Shown here: piece by piece, positions 25,268 to 33,460 of the stretch | How positions within the stretch are numbered: the stretch's first letter is position 1 | Layout of the letters: the number at the start of each line of letters is the position of its first letter | Assembly (NCBI RefSeq): GCF_000374025.1 | Contig: NZ_KB893180.1 | Span: 124,001 to 188,000 of the forward strand | Source of the DNA: Spirosoma panaciterrae DSM 21099 | GTDB taxonomy: Bacteria; Bacteroidota; Bacteroidia; Cytophagales; Spirosomataceae | Length of the DNA: 64,000 nt | Direction of reading: 5' to 3' | Notes under the pieces: model-generated | The model's database searches: none | The model's input: only the letters and a program-made list of their open reading frames with translations | What the model was told of the DNA's origin: nothing | Made by a program: the position numbers and the translations under genes

Positions 25268-26449
25268 ATGGATTTTGCGAATCACCAGAAAGGTACCGCA
25301 TCGGTATGGGCGGGCGAAACCGATTTGTTTACCGAAGGGGCCATTACTCCTCCCATCATTAAAAGTGTCACTTTTGGGTACAATGACCTGGACGAATGGC
25401 ATCAGGTAGCCACGGGCAATGCCGACGGCTACATCTATAGCCGCAACACCAATCCAACCGTTCATGTCCTCGAAGAGAAAATACGGATTCTGGAAGGTGC
25501 CGAAGCAGCCACCTCCTTTGCTACAGGCATGGGAGCCATCAGCAATACCTTGTTTGCATTGCTGGAACCCGGCAAACGGGTGGTTTCCCTGAAAGACACC
25601 TACGGAGGAGCCAGTCGCCTTTTTCTTGATTTTCTGCCGCGCTATCAGGTAGCCGTTACCCTCTGCGATACAACCGACTTCGATGCCCTCGAAACCGAAA
25701 TAGCGAAAGGCTGCGACCTGCTCTATCTGGAAACCCCCACGAATCCAACACTTAAAATCGTTGATCTGCGCCGTTTGGCGGCTGCGGCTAAAAGTGTGGG
25801 GGCTGTCACCGTTGTCGATAATACGTTTGCCACACCCATCAATCAAAATCCGCTGGCATTAGGAGCCGACCTGGTGCTGCATAGTGCTACGAAATTTCTG
25901 TGCGGCCACTCGGATGCTATGGGAGGTGTACTCTGCGGGCGCAAAGACCTGATCCAGAAAGTCTTTCAATTCCGGGAAATCAACGGTGCCAGCTTACAGG
26001 CCGATCCAGCTTACCTGATTGCCCGTGGCATGAAAACCCTGGAACTGCGCATCGAACGGCAAAACGCATCGGCACTAACCGTAGCTCAGTATTTAAAAGC
26101 GCATCCCAAAGTGAGTGAGGTGTTTTATCCGGGGCTTGACAGTCATCCGGGTCATGGTATTGCCAAAGCGCAGATGTCAGGTTTTGGGGGCATTCTGAGT
26201 TTCTCCTTGAAGGGCGGTTATGAACAGGTTAAGCAGTTTCTTCCCCGACTCCAGTTTGTCCACCTGGCTGCCAGCCTGGGGTCCGTCAGCACACTGGCTG
26301 GCCCTCCCCGAACCACTAGCCACGTCGAACTTACGGAAGAGCAACGGAGCCTGTTAGGTATTCCCGAGAGCCTGATTCGCTATTCTGTCGGCATTGAGAA
26401 CGTCCGTGATTTGATCACTGATCTGGAACAAGCCCTGGCTCTGGTATAA
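25268..26449 (+). CDS. Cys/Met metabolism PLP-dependent enzyme (cystathionine gamma-synthase / methionine gamma-lyase type)
   Basis: A 393-residue fold-type I PLP enzyme. The lysine that forms the Schiff base is Lys209 in HSATKFLCGHSDAMGG. YIYSRNTNPTVHVLEEKI and the cofactor loop TGMGAISNTLF precede it, and LAASLGSVSTLAGPPRTTSH near the C-terminus is a family hallmark. Members are CGS, cystathionine gamma-lyase or methionine gamma-lyase; sequence alone does not decide. It could supply homocysteine or degrade methionine. It sits between two beta-lactamase-like genes with no obvious functional link. No SAM riboswitch was seen upstream. Confidence 0.88.
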   Translation: MDFANHQKGTASVWAGETDLFTEGAITPPIIKSVTFGYNDLDEWHQVATGNADGYIYSRNTNPTVHVLEEKIRILEGAEAATSFATGMGAISNTLFALLEPGKRVVSLKDTYGGASRLFLDFLPRYQVAVTLCDTTDFDALETEIAKGCDLLYLETPTNPTLKIVDLRRLAAAAKSVGAVTVVDNTFATPINQNPLALGADLVLHSATKFLCGHSDAMGGVLCGRKDLIQKVFQFREINGASLQADPAYLIARGMKTLELRIERQNASALTVAQYLKAHPKVSEVFYPGLDSHPGHGIAKAQMSGFGGILSFSLKGGYEQVKQFLPRLQFVHLAASLGSVSTLAGPPRTTSHVELTEEQRSLLGIPESLIRYSVGIENVRDLITDLEQALALV

Positions 26450-26490
26450 TCTCCTGACCAACTAATCTCACTCCTAAAACAACCCAATCG

Positions 26491-27546
26491 ATGCTGTCAA
26501 CTTTCCCGAAACTCCCCTTCCTTCTGATCTATACATGGCTGTTTGGTAGCCTTTCGATATGTGCGCAACCCGTTCAGTCGATCAGTAAACCGGCGGATAT
26601 TGCCACCCAGCGGCTGGAGCGCGAACTCGACCGGATTGCCACTCTCGCGAAGGGCAAAGTCGGCATTTGCGCTCTTCACCTGGAGTCAGGTAAGCAGGTC
26701 AGCCTGAATGTGCAGGAACGGTTTCCGATGGCCAGTACGGTGAAAGTAGCCATTGCCGTACAACTGTTCACGCTCATCGAACAAGGTAAGCTCTCGCTGA
26801 TGACGATGGTCGACCTACAACCGTCCGATCTGCATCCGGGCAGTGGTACGCTGGATGTACTGTTTGCCAAACCGGGGGTGCAGCTTTCGGTCCAGAATCT
26901 GCTGGAACTGATGATGGTCATTAGCGACAATTCGGCTACCGACATCCTGCTGCGGTTGGTTGGCGGCACCGAGGCCGTTCAGAAGCGGATAAATGCGTTG
27001 GGGATTCAGGGCATGTCGATCGACCGAACCATCATTCAACTGCTTGCCGACCTTGATGGCATTACCTTACCCCCTGCTCATCAGTGGACCCTGGGCTTTT
27101 ATGCTCGTCTGGATAGTGCCACCACGCCCGATATAAAGCAGAAAGCCTCCCACAAACTCGCAACCGACCCCCGCGACACCTCCACTCCTGAAGCAATGGT
27201 CAATTTACTGACGCAAATTTACCGGGGTACAGCCCTTAAACCCGAAAGTCGGGCTCTGTTGCTGGGTGTCATGGAACGCTGCCGGGGTGGAGCGGCCCGG
27301 CTTAAAGGCTACTTACCTCCCAACACGGTCATCGCGCATAAAACCGGATCATTGAATGGCATTGCTACCGATGATGTGGGCATTATCACTTTACCTGATG
27401 AGGCAGGGCATATCGCCATTGCGGTTTTTGTTGGTGATTCGCCCATGCCGCTGGCCGACCGTGAACAGGTCATTGCCCAATCGGCCCGTGCGATTTATGA
27501 CTTTTTCCTGTACCAACCCCCAACGCCCTCCATCCCAGCCCGCTAA
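26491..27546 (+). CDS. Class A beta-lactamase-like serine hydrolase with atypical omega-loop
   Basis: A 351-residue exported protein. The active-site blocks are STVK at 82-85, SDN at 145-147 and a KTGS block in IAHKTGSLNG. Between SDN and the conserved DPRDTSTPEAM the segment is about 30 residues longer than in TEM-like enzymes. The position after DR (179-180), where Glu166 normally follows, reads TIIQLLADLDG with no Glu. The protein may deacylate differently or be a peptidase-like relative. It starts 41 bases after the PLP enzyme gene and precedes a VanX-like gene by 25 bases, suggesting an operon. Confidence 0.8.
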   Translation: MLSTFPKLPFLLIYTWLFGSLSICAQPVQSISKPADIATQRLERELDRIATLAKGKVGICALHLESGKQVSLNVQERFPMASTVKVAIAVQLFTLIEQGKLSLMTMVDLQPSDLHPGSGTLDVLFAKPGVQLSVQNLLELMMVISDNSATDILLRLVGGTEAVQKRINALGIQGMSIDRTIIQLLADLDGITLPPAHQWTLGFYARLDSATTPDIKQKASHKLATDPRDTSTPEAMVNLLTQIYRGTALKPESRALLLGVMERCRGGAARLKGYLPPNTVIAHKTGSLNGIATDDVGIITLPDEAGHIAIAVFVGDSPMPLADREQVIAQSARAIYDFFLYQPPTPSIPAR

Positions 27547-27571
27547 TTGCCCATAAATACCCTGCAACGCC

Positions 27572-28312
27572 ATGAAAAAATCGACCTGCCTGAGCACATT
27601 CCTTCTTTGCTTATCGGTGAGCATATCCCTCCCGGCTCAGCAACTAAAATTCGATTTGCCCAAAAGCAAGTACGGCCTGCCGGTTGTTGGTGATGTGAGA
27701 ATTTACGAGAAAATTGTGGCGGCTGACCCCGACAATGAGCTGGTCGATATGCACCAGATTTTGCCGGATGCCCAGTACGACGTTACCTATGCCGATACCA
27801 CTAATTTTCTAAAACGGAAGCTATACCCCACAGCCGATGTATTTATGCGCAAACCAGCCGCTTTAGCCCTCAGACAGGTGGCCGAAAATCTGAAGAAACA
27901 GGGCTATGGACTGGTCTTATTTGACGGATACCGACCCTATGCAATTACCATGCTCTTTTACGAAGAACATGGCGACACCACATTTGTGGCCGACCCTCGA
28001 AAAGGATCTAAACACAACCGGGGTATGGCTATCGATCTGTCGTTGTATGAGCTAAAGACCGGCAAACGCCTATCGATGCCATCCGCCTACGACGAATCGA
28101 CCCCGCGCGCCTACCATAGCTACATGGATTCGGATAGTGCGTCGCTGGCACACCGGACGTTGTTACGGAAAGCTATGGAGCAGGTCGGTTTCGCCATTTT
28201 TCCATGGGAGTGGTGGCATTACGACTTCCGGGGTTGGGAAAACTGCTTCACCTACGATCTGTGGTTCGACGCCATCCGAAAAGCCAATAAGAAGATAGCG
28301 AAAGGCAACTAA
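27572..28312 (+). CDS. D-alanyl-D-alanine dipeptidase (VanX/DdpX family)
   Basis: A 246-residue exported zinc peptidase of family M15D that cleaves D-Ala-D-Ala. Zinc ligands and catalytic residues are visible: His148 and Asp155 in SKHNRGMAIDLSL, Glu213 and His216 in PWEWWHYDF, and Arg121 in FDGYRP. A signal peptide covers residues 1-22. In vancomycin-resistance clusters VanX is cytoplasmic and accompanies VanH/VanA; neither is present here, and this one is exported. Peptidoglycan-dipeptide scavenging is therefore more likely than glycopeptide resistance. It is the last gene of the rightward set after the beta-lactamase-like gene. Confidence 0.88.
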   Translation: MKKSTCLSTFLLCLSVSISLPAQQLKFDLPKSKYGLPVVGDVRIYEKIVAADPDNELVDMHQILPDAQYDVTYADTTNFLKRKLYPTADVFMRKPAALALRQVAENLKKQGYGLVLFDGYRPYAITMLFYEEHGDTTFVADPRKGSKHNRGMAIDLSLYELKTGKRLSMPSAYDESTPRAYHSYMDSDSASLAHRTLLRKAMEQVGFAIFPWEWWHYDFRGWENCFTYDLWFDAIRKANKKIAKGN

Positions 28313-28357
28313 GACAACTTGGCCCCTTGGTTGGCTATTGATCAGTTGTCTATAAAG

Positions 28358-28401
28358 CATTTTGCCATCACGACCGGGTTGCTGGTCGTGATGGCAAAAT
28401 G
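28358..28401. terminator. Perfect 18-bp stem-loop between convergent genes
   Basis: CATTTTGCCATCACGACC (28358-28375) is exactly complementary to 28384-28401 around an eight-base loop. A/T bases flank both sides, so it can terminate the VanX-like gene (+) and the isomerase gene (-). Confidence 0.8.
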
Positions 28402-28431
28402 TAGTTTATACGCCAGCGATAAGCCAGACAC

Positions 28432-29295
28432 TTATTCCTTCAGACTTTTCAGATATGCAATGCTTTTCGGCATTTGCTCGTATTCTTTATTGCTCTCATC
28501 TTCAATATAGTAGTGCTTGACGCCTGCTTTTTTCGCCAGACGTAAAATTTCGGGAATGTTAACCTGCCCCTGGCCCAGAACCACGTCATTTTCGGGAGGA
28601 GTACCACCCGTCAGGTCGCCTTTTATCCCTTTCTTGAGGTCTTTCAGGTGCATCAGTTTATAACGGCTACCGTACTTTTTCAGCAGAGCAACGGGATCGG
28701 CACCGCCGTGCTGCGCCCACAAAATATCCATCTCGAACGAAACGTAGTCGGGATTGGTGTTTTTCACGATGTAGTCGTACAGGGTACCATCTTCGTACGG
28801 ATGGAATTCGTAGCCGTGGTTATGGTAGCAGAACGTGATACCATTGTCCTTCATCGTTTTGCCGATTCGGTTAAAATCCTCCACGGCTTTTTTAGCGTTA
28901 TCGAGGTTGAAATGCCCCCTTTCGTGAGGAATCCAGGCGCACATGATGTAAGATGCGCCCAGGGCTTTGGCTTTGTTGATGGCATCGGTAGGGTCTTTGG
29001 CCAGTTGTTCGTATCCCCCGCCCGTAGCCGAAATTTTAATGCCGCGTTCGTCGCACAGCTTCTTGAATTCGGCTTCAGTATACCCTTTGGGAGCGCCACC
29101 TTCCATATCCGTAATGCCCAATGCCTTGATGGTATCCAGCGTAGCAATGACATTTTTGGGGAAACTCGCCCGGTAGGTATACGACTCAACACCAATCGGA
29201 AACGTGTACAACGGCTTTCCTTTCTGAGCAAAACTATCGGAAACACCCAGGAGTGAAAGAGTAGCCAGGCCCAACGCGACAAGGTCTTTTTTCAT
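28432..29295 (-). CDS. Exported sugar phosphate isomerase/epimerase-like TIM-barrel protein
   Basis: A 287-residue protein with a signal peptide (MKKDLVALGLATLSLLGVSDSFA|QK) and an AP-endonuclease-2/xylose-isomerase-like barrel. Motifs include GVESYTYR, GITDMEGGAPKGYTEAEF, FCYHNHGYEFHP, FEMDILWAQHGG, MHLKDLKKG and DVVLGQGQVNIPEIL. The His and Asp/Glu residues in these strands are the usual metal ligands. Many Bacteroidota carry secreted members near carbohydrate genes; the substrate is unknown. The promoter region (29296-29504) separates it from a divergent GH5 gene, and I see no other feature in that gap. Confidence 0.85.
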   Translation of the reverse strand: MKKDLVALGLATLSLLGVSDSFAQKGKPLYTFPIGVESYTYRASFPKNVIATLDTIKALGITDMEGGAPKGYTEAEFKKLCDERGIKISATGGGYEQLAKDPTDAINKAKALGASYIMCAWIPHERGHFNLDNAKKAVEDFNRIGKTMKDNGITFCYHNHGYEFHPYEDGTLYDYIVKNTNPDYVSFEMDILWAQHGGADPVALLKKYGSRYKLMHLKDLKKGIKGDLTGGTPPENDVVLGQGQVNIPEILRLAKKAGVKHYYIEDESNKEYEQMPKSIAYLKSLKE

Positions 29296-29504
29296 GGTTA
29301 TCGGTTCTATTTATCGTCAACATGCAAGATTTGCCTTATAAGGCGTCAAGGCCCCTGTTTTACTTGACAGACAAATTGAATAGCCTCGGGTTAATACATC
29401 AGGCGGAGTTGATCCGACGGTTTTACGATGGCAGGCACGATGGTCCCCCTGCCGACACACCAGGATTTTAGAGTAGATTAAAAGCTACGCCCGCTCTTCT
29501 GCTT

Positions 29505-30653
29505 ATGGAACGACGGACATTTATTCGGAACACTAGCCTGGTGGCTGCAACGCTGGGTACGGCAGGTTCCGACCTGCTGACTACTCCGCAGCCGACCAGT
29601 CAAGTCAAAAACAAACTCCCCAGGTGGAAAGGATTTAACCTGTTGGATTTTTTCTCCCCCGATCCGGCCAACAGCCGACCCGCTACAAAAGAAGACTACT
29701 TCAAATGGATGCAGGACTGGGGATTTGACTTTGTTCGGATACCCATCGCTTATCCGTCGTACCTGAAGTTCGACCGAAGCCGTAACATTACCCCCGACGA
29801 AGTGTACCAGATTGACCAGCAGGCCGTTGACCGAATTGATCAATTAGTAGCAATGGGTCATAAATATAACCTGCACGTGAGCCTCAACCTCCACCGGGCA
29901 CCAGGTTACTGCGTGAATGCGGGTTTTCATGAACCGTATAACCTCTGGAAAGATCAGGCCGCTCTGGACGCGTTCTGCTTCCACTGGAACATGTGGGCGA
30001 AGCGATATAAGACCGTATCCTCTAAGAAAATCAGCTTCGACCTGCTGAATGAGCCCAGTATGCGGGCTGATATGAACGATCAGCACTCGCCCCACAGCAC
30101 AGTGCCCGGTGATGTATATCGAAAAGTAGCGATGGCGGCCTCTAAGGCCATTCGTAAAGAAAATCCGAAGCATCTGATCATTGCCGATGGCAACAATACG
30201 GGTAGCTCAGTGATCCCCGAATTGGTCGATCTTGATATTGCCCAGAGCTGTCGGGGCTATAATCCAGGCATTATTTCGCACTACAAAGCCCCCTGGGCCA
30301 ATAAAGATCCCGATCATCTGCCCGAACCGAAATGGCCGGGGCAGGTGGGTGATAAATACCTCAGCCGGGCGATGCTCGAAACCTTTTATCAGCCCTGGAT
30401 CGACCTGGTCAACAACGGTGTGGGGGTTCATTGTGGCGAATGTGGCTGCTGGAACAAAACGCCCCACCCTGTATTTCTGGCGTGGTTCAGCGATGTGCTC
30501 GACATTCTGTCCAGTCATGGAATCGGCTTTGCGCTTTGGGAGTTCGTGGGTTCGTTCGGTATTCTGGACTCGGGCCGAACGGACATAGTCTATGAAGACT
30601 GGTACGGCCACAAACTGGACCGTAAACTACTGGATTTGATTCGACGGGTTTAA
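29505..30653 (+). CDS. Glycoside hydrolase family 5 (cellulase-like) protein
   Basis: A 382-residue (beta/alpha)8 glycosidase. It starts with a Tat-like sequence (ERRTFIRNTSLVAATLG). Strand motifs include WGFDFVRIPIAYPSY and HVSLNLHRAPGY. The acid/base is Glu183 in FDLLNEPSM and the nucleophile is probably Glu312 in GVHCGECGCWN. The end is FALWEFVGSFGILDSGR, close to the usual GH5 C-terminal strand. It probably acts on beta-glucans or beta-mannans outside the cytoplasm. Its stop codon lies inside the left arm of a 23-bp inverted repeat. Confidence 0.9.
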   Translation: MERRTFIRNTSLVAATLGTAGSDLLTTPQPTSQVKNKLPRWKGFNLLDFFSPDPANSRPATKEDYFKWMQDWGFDFVRIPIAYPSYLKFDRSRNITPDEVYQIDQQAVDRIDQLVAMGHKYNLHVSLNLHRAPGYCVNAGFHEPYNLWKDQAALDAFCFHWNMWAKRYKTVSSKKISFDLLNEPSMRADMNDQHSPHSTVPGDVYRKVAMAASKAIRKENPKHLIIADGNNTGSSVIPELVDLDIAQSCRGYNPGIISHYKAPWANKDPDHLPEPKWPGQVGDKYLSRAMLETFYQPWIDLVNNGVGVHCGECGCWNKTPHPVFLAWFSDVLDILSSHGIGFALWEFVGSFGILDSGRTDIVYEDWYGHKLDRKLLDLIRRV

Positions 30654-30702
30654 ACAAGAATGGGCCGATGCTGAACACTGGCCCATTCTTGTTTAAACCC
30701 GT
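30644..30702. terminator. Perfect 23-bp stem-loop overlapping the GH5 stop codon
   Basis: ACGGGTTTAAACAAGAATGG... at 30644-30666 is exactly complementary to 30680-30702 around a 13-base loop. The TAA stop (30651-30653) is inside the left arm. It lies between convergent genes, and A/T-rich inner sequences make it a likely bidirectional terminator. Confidence 0.8.
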
Positions 30703-30711
30703 TGTGGCTTC

Positions 30712-31080
30712 TCACACTAATTCCTCTACCAGTTGATTTGTGCGTGGGGCGTGTCTGTGCATACGGCGATCAACCAACGCAGTATCGTGATGCTGATCGA
30801 GCGCAACAGCCGTTGTACGGTCGCTTACGCTGGCGGCCTGCCCTTCAAAAGCCATTTCCTGGCGCAAATAATCCGTTGTCTGCCGGTACTGCGCAGCCTC
30901 TTCCACTAGCTGAATTGTAAGGTTACGGGCATACGCTTCATCGCCAGAGGCTTGGAGTAAGTTGGCAAATTGCGTGGAGAAATCGCTATATGGATACGGT
31001 ATTTCACCTTTGCTAACCGATAGTTGAACCTGTCGGTACGATTGTGAAACAAAATATTGAAGTTGATTCGAGTTACTCAT
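30712..31080 (-). CDS. Small protein of unknown function
   Basis: I choose the ATG at 31080, giving 122 residues (MSNSNQLQYFVSQSYRQVQL...). The upstream extension to 31290 is AT-rich and looks non-coding. The protein is soluble and helical, with glutamine-rich and charged stretches (EEAAQYRQTTDYLRQEM) and a histidine-rich tail (DQHHDTALVDRRMHRHAPR). No family is recognised. Divergent from the next gene; the AT-rich 31081-31304 region probably holds both promoters. Confidence 0.55.
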   Translation of the reverse strand: MSNSNQLQYFVSQSYRQVQLSVSKGEIPYPYSDFSTQFANLLQASGDEAYARNLTIQLVEEAAQYRQTTDYLRQEMAFEGQAASVSDRTTAVALDQHHDTALVDRRMHRHAPRTNQLVEELV

Positions 31081-31304
31081 AACTATAAATATCTGTGGTT
31101 TTGCTAATAGCAATGATGAGAATAATCTGAGAATAAATAACAAATAATTTATTAAACTATTTTTATAGTAGTCAAATTTTAACATATTCTTCACAAATTC
31201 GAACGTTATAGCCAGTCTATCTTCAGCCCGGTTTGAAAACGAAAATGGATGAAAATAAGGTGTGAAACGGTAACTTAGACCTTTCCTCAACTCTGGCTTT
31301 GACC

Positions 31305-32057
31305 ATGCATCGATTTTTCCTGGCTTTCATTGTACTATGTAGCTCAGTCTGTACAGTTCGTGCGCAAATTGACACCATCAATACATCGACCTTAAAGTTG
31401 AACCTGGCTGCTTTTCGGGAAGCGAAGCGCACGTATGCCGTCTTTTTTGAAGACAGTCTTGGCCATCGGCTCTCCTCGGCCGATCTCTGGGATCGAAGCA
31501 TTCGTCTGACCACTACGCCCAGTGGACAAAAAATTTACCAGTTCGACTGGCAGTGGTTTCAGAAAGATTCCCTGCTGGCCAATGTATCTGCTACCGGCCT
31601 GTTGCCCTCGCTGGCCCCTCTTACCCACAGAGCTACCTACACCAAACGAGGCAATCGCCGTTTTGTCTTTAATGGTACAACCGTAACAGTTCCCGTGGCC
31701 GATCAGCGTACGGCGAAAGACAGCTCATTCCGGGTGATTATGAATCCTCCGGCCTTTTTATTTCCGATGGATCTGGAAATTTTTCCGCTGCTTCCCTTCA
31801 AACGAATTGGTCAGGAATTTGCGATTGCCTTCTATGAACCAGGGAGTCCGTCGGCCAGCTATTATCGGTTGACAGTAACCGGGAAAGAAGATTTGCAAGT
31901 TGGTGGAGACGCTAAACTCAACTGCTGGATTTTAAAAATCGACTATGGTCAGCAAGGCGTGTATGCAACGTTCTGGATTTCGGACCAAAATCGGGAAGTG
32001 GTCAAGATGAGGGAGTATTTTAGAGGTCGCTATCGATACAAGGTTAAAATCTATTAA
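31305..32057 (+). CDS. Secreted protein of unknown function
   Basis: About 250 residues from the ATG at 31305, chosen because it begins the signal peptide (MHRFFLAFIVLCSSVCTVRA|QI); a TTG lies six bases upstream. The mature protein is beta-rich. The order of segments (TYAVFFEDSLGHRLSS, IYQFDWQWFQKD, YYRLTVTGKEDLQVGGDAKLNCWILKIDY, TFWISDQNREVVKMREYFRGRY) resembles DUF3108-type lipid or polymer-binding proteins of Bacteroidota, but I do not assign it firmly. It precedes a GntP permease by 46 bases on the same strand. Confidence 0.65.
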   Translation: MHRFFLAFIVLCSSVCTVRAQIDTINTSTLKLNLAAFREAKRTYAVFFEDSLGHRLSSADLWDRSIRLTTTPSGQKIYQFDWQWFQKDSLLANVSATGLLPSLAPLTHRATYTKRGNRRFVFNGTTVTVPVADQRTAKDSSFRVIMNPPAFLFPMDLEIFPLLPFKRIGQEFAIAFYEPGSPSASYYRLTVTGKEDLQVGGDAKLNCWILKIDYGQQGVYATFWISDQNREVVKMREYFRGRYRYKVKIY

Positions 32058-32103
32058 GCAATGCCTTTCCAACACAAACCTGGATGACCTTCCCGCTCTC
32101 CTT

Positions 32104-33420
32104 ATGCCCTTAACCATTACCCTGCTTGGTATTCTGGCGCTGATTGCGCTCATTTCATGGGTTCGCTTACATACCTTTCTGGCATTTCTGGCCGTTTCGA
32201 TTGGTGTCGGGCTGGCACTGGGTCTTGCCCCTTTGGCTATTGTCGAGGCTATTCAGAAAGGGATTGGCGGCACGTTAGCCTCCATTACGGCCATCATTGC
32301 TCTGGGGGCTATGCTGGGCAAACTGGTAGCCCAAAGCGGAGCCGCCGAACGCATTGCCAGTAGTATGATGCGGCTGGTGGGCACCCGGCACGCCCGCTGG
32401 GCATTTATGGTTACCGGCTTCATCGTTGGCTTACCCCTCTTCTATTCGGTAGGATTCATGCTGCTGGCTCCGCTGGTTATCACGGTAGCCTATCGGTATA
32501 AGCTGCCCGCTCTGTACATTGGCCTGCCCATGCTGGCATCCTTATCCGTTACGCAGGGGTATTTGCCACCGCATCCGGCTCCACTAGCTATCTTAAAGCA
32601 GTTCAACGCCAACATGGGGCTGACACTTTTTTATGGCATCCTGGTTTCTATCCCGGCCATTCTGGTTTCGGGCGCCCTATTCGGGGCCACCTTAAAGCGG
32701 TACACCAACTTACCCAATCCGGCATTCATCGCTCCCAATCTGGAAAACCATCAGACCCCTTCGACCGCTGTAAGTTTCCTGACCGTTTTGTTTCCGATTC
32801 TGCTTATTGGCATCAGCACATTGGTAAGCCCATTTCTACCTACCAACTCCTGGCTCCAACAGTCGGTAGTGTTTGTTGGTGAACCCATCGTGAGTATGTT
32901 TCTTGCGGTTGTTCTGGCGTCGTTCACCCTGGGGCTATGGCGCGGGAAGACGATGCCCGATGTGACTGCGCTCTTTGGCGATGCCATCAAGGATGTGGCT
33001 ATGCTGTTTCTGATTTTTGGTGGTGCGGGGGCCCTTAAACAAGTCCTGACAGACGGGGGTGTAAATCAGTCGATTGCCGATCTGATGCAACACTCAACGC
33101 TGCATCCCTATGTACTGGCCTGGGGTATGGCAGCCCTCATTCGGGTCTGTGTTGGCTCGTCGACCGTTTCGGGCATCACTACCGCCGGGTTCGTAACCCC
33201 ACTGCTGGCCACTTCGGGCGTTGAGCCGAATTTGATGGTATTAAGCATCGGGGCCGGGAGCATGATGTTTTCCCACGTAAACGATACGGGGTTCTGGCTA
33301 TTTCGGGAGTATTTTCAACTGTCGATGGCCGATACACTCAAAACCTGGTCGATCATGGAAACCCTGGTCTCCGTATCCGGACTGGCGGGCGTGATGGTAT
33401 TAAATTGGGTACTACAGTAG
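32104..33420 (+). CDS. GntP family gluconate/organic acid permease
   Basis: A 438-residue proton symporter with about twelve helices. GntP-type features are HTFLAFLAVSIGVGLALGL, the GIGGTLASITAIIALGAMLG repeat, LPLFYSVGFMLLAPL, LPPHPAPLA, the second repeat (FGGAGALKQVLTDGGV) and VGSSTVSGITTAGFVTPL, followed by SHVNDTGFW. The family transports gluconate or other sugar acids; the exact substrate is open. It is followed 40 bases later by the gamma-glutamyltransferase gene on the same strand. Confidence 0.92.
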   Translation: MPLTITLLGILALIALISWVRLHTFLAFLAVSIGVGLALGLAPLAIVEAIQKGIGGTLASITAIIALGAMLGKLVAQSGAAERIASSMMRLVGTRHARWAFMVTGFIVGLPLFYSVGFMLLAPLVITVAYRYKLPALYIGLPMLASLSVTQGYLPPHPAPLAILKQFNANMGLTLFYGILVSIPAILVSGALFGATLKRYTNLPNPAFIAPNLENHQTPSTAVSFLTVLFPILLIGISTLVSPFLPTNSWLQQSVVFVGEPIVSMFLAVVLASFTLGLWRGKTMPDVTALFGDAIKDVAMLFLIFGGAGALKQVLTDGGVNQSIADLMQHSTLHPYVLAWGMAALIRVCVGSSTVSGITTAGFVTPLLATSGVEPNLMVLSIGAGSMMFSHVNDTGFWLFREYFQLSMADTLKTWSIMETLVSVSGLAGVMVLNWVLQ

Positions 33421-33460
33421 AGTAACTAAACCTCTCATTGAAACGACAGTCTTCAGAACC

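Noticed and set aside
27572..28312. Vancomycin-resistance cluster suggested by the VanX-like gene
   Set aside because: No VanH, VanA/B ligase or VanRS homologue is present, and the protein has an export signal, unlike resistance VanX.
31081..31290. N-terminal extension of the small leftward gene at 30712
   Set aside because: The extension is AT-rich and low in coding character; the ATG at 31080 gives a compact protein and leaves a normal divergent promoter region.
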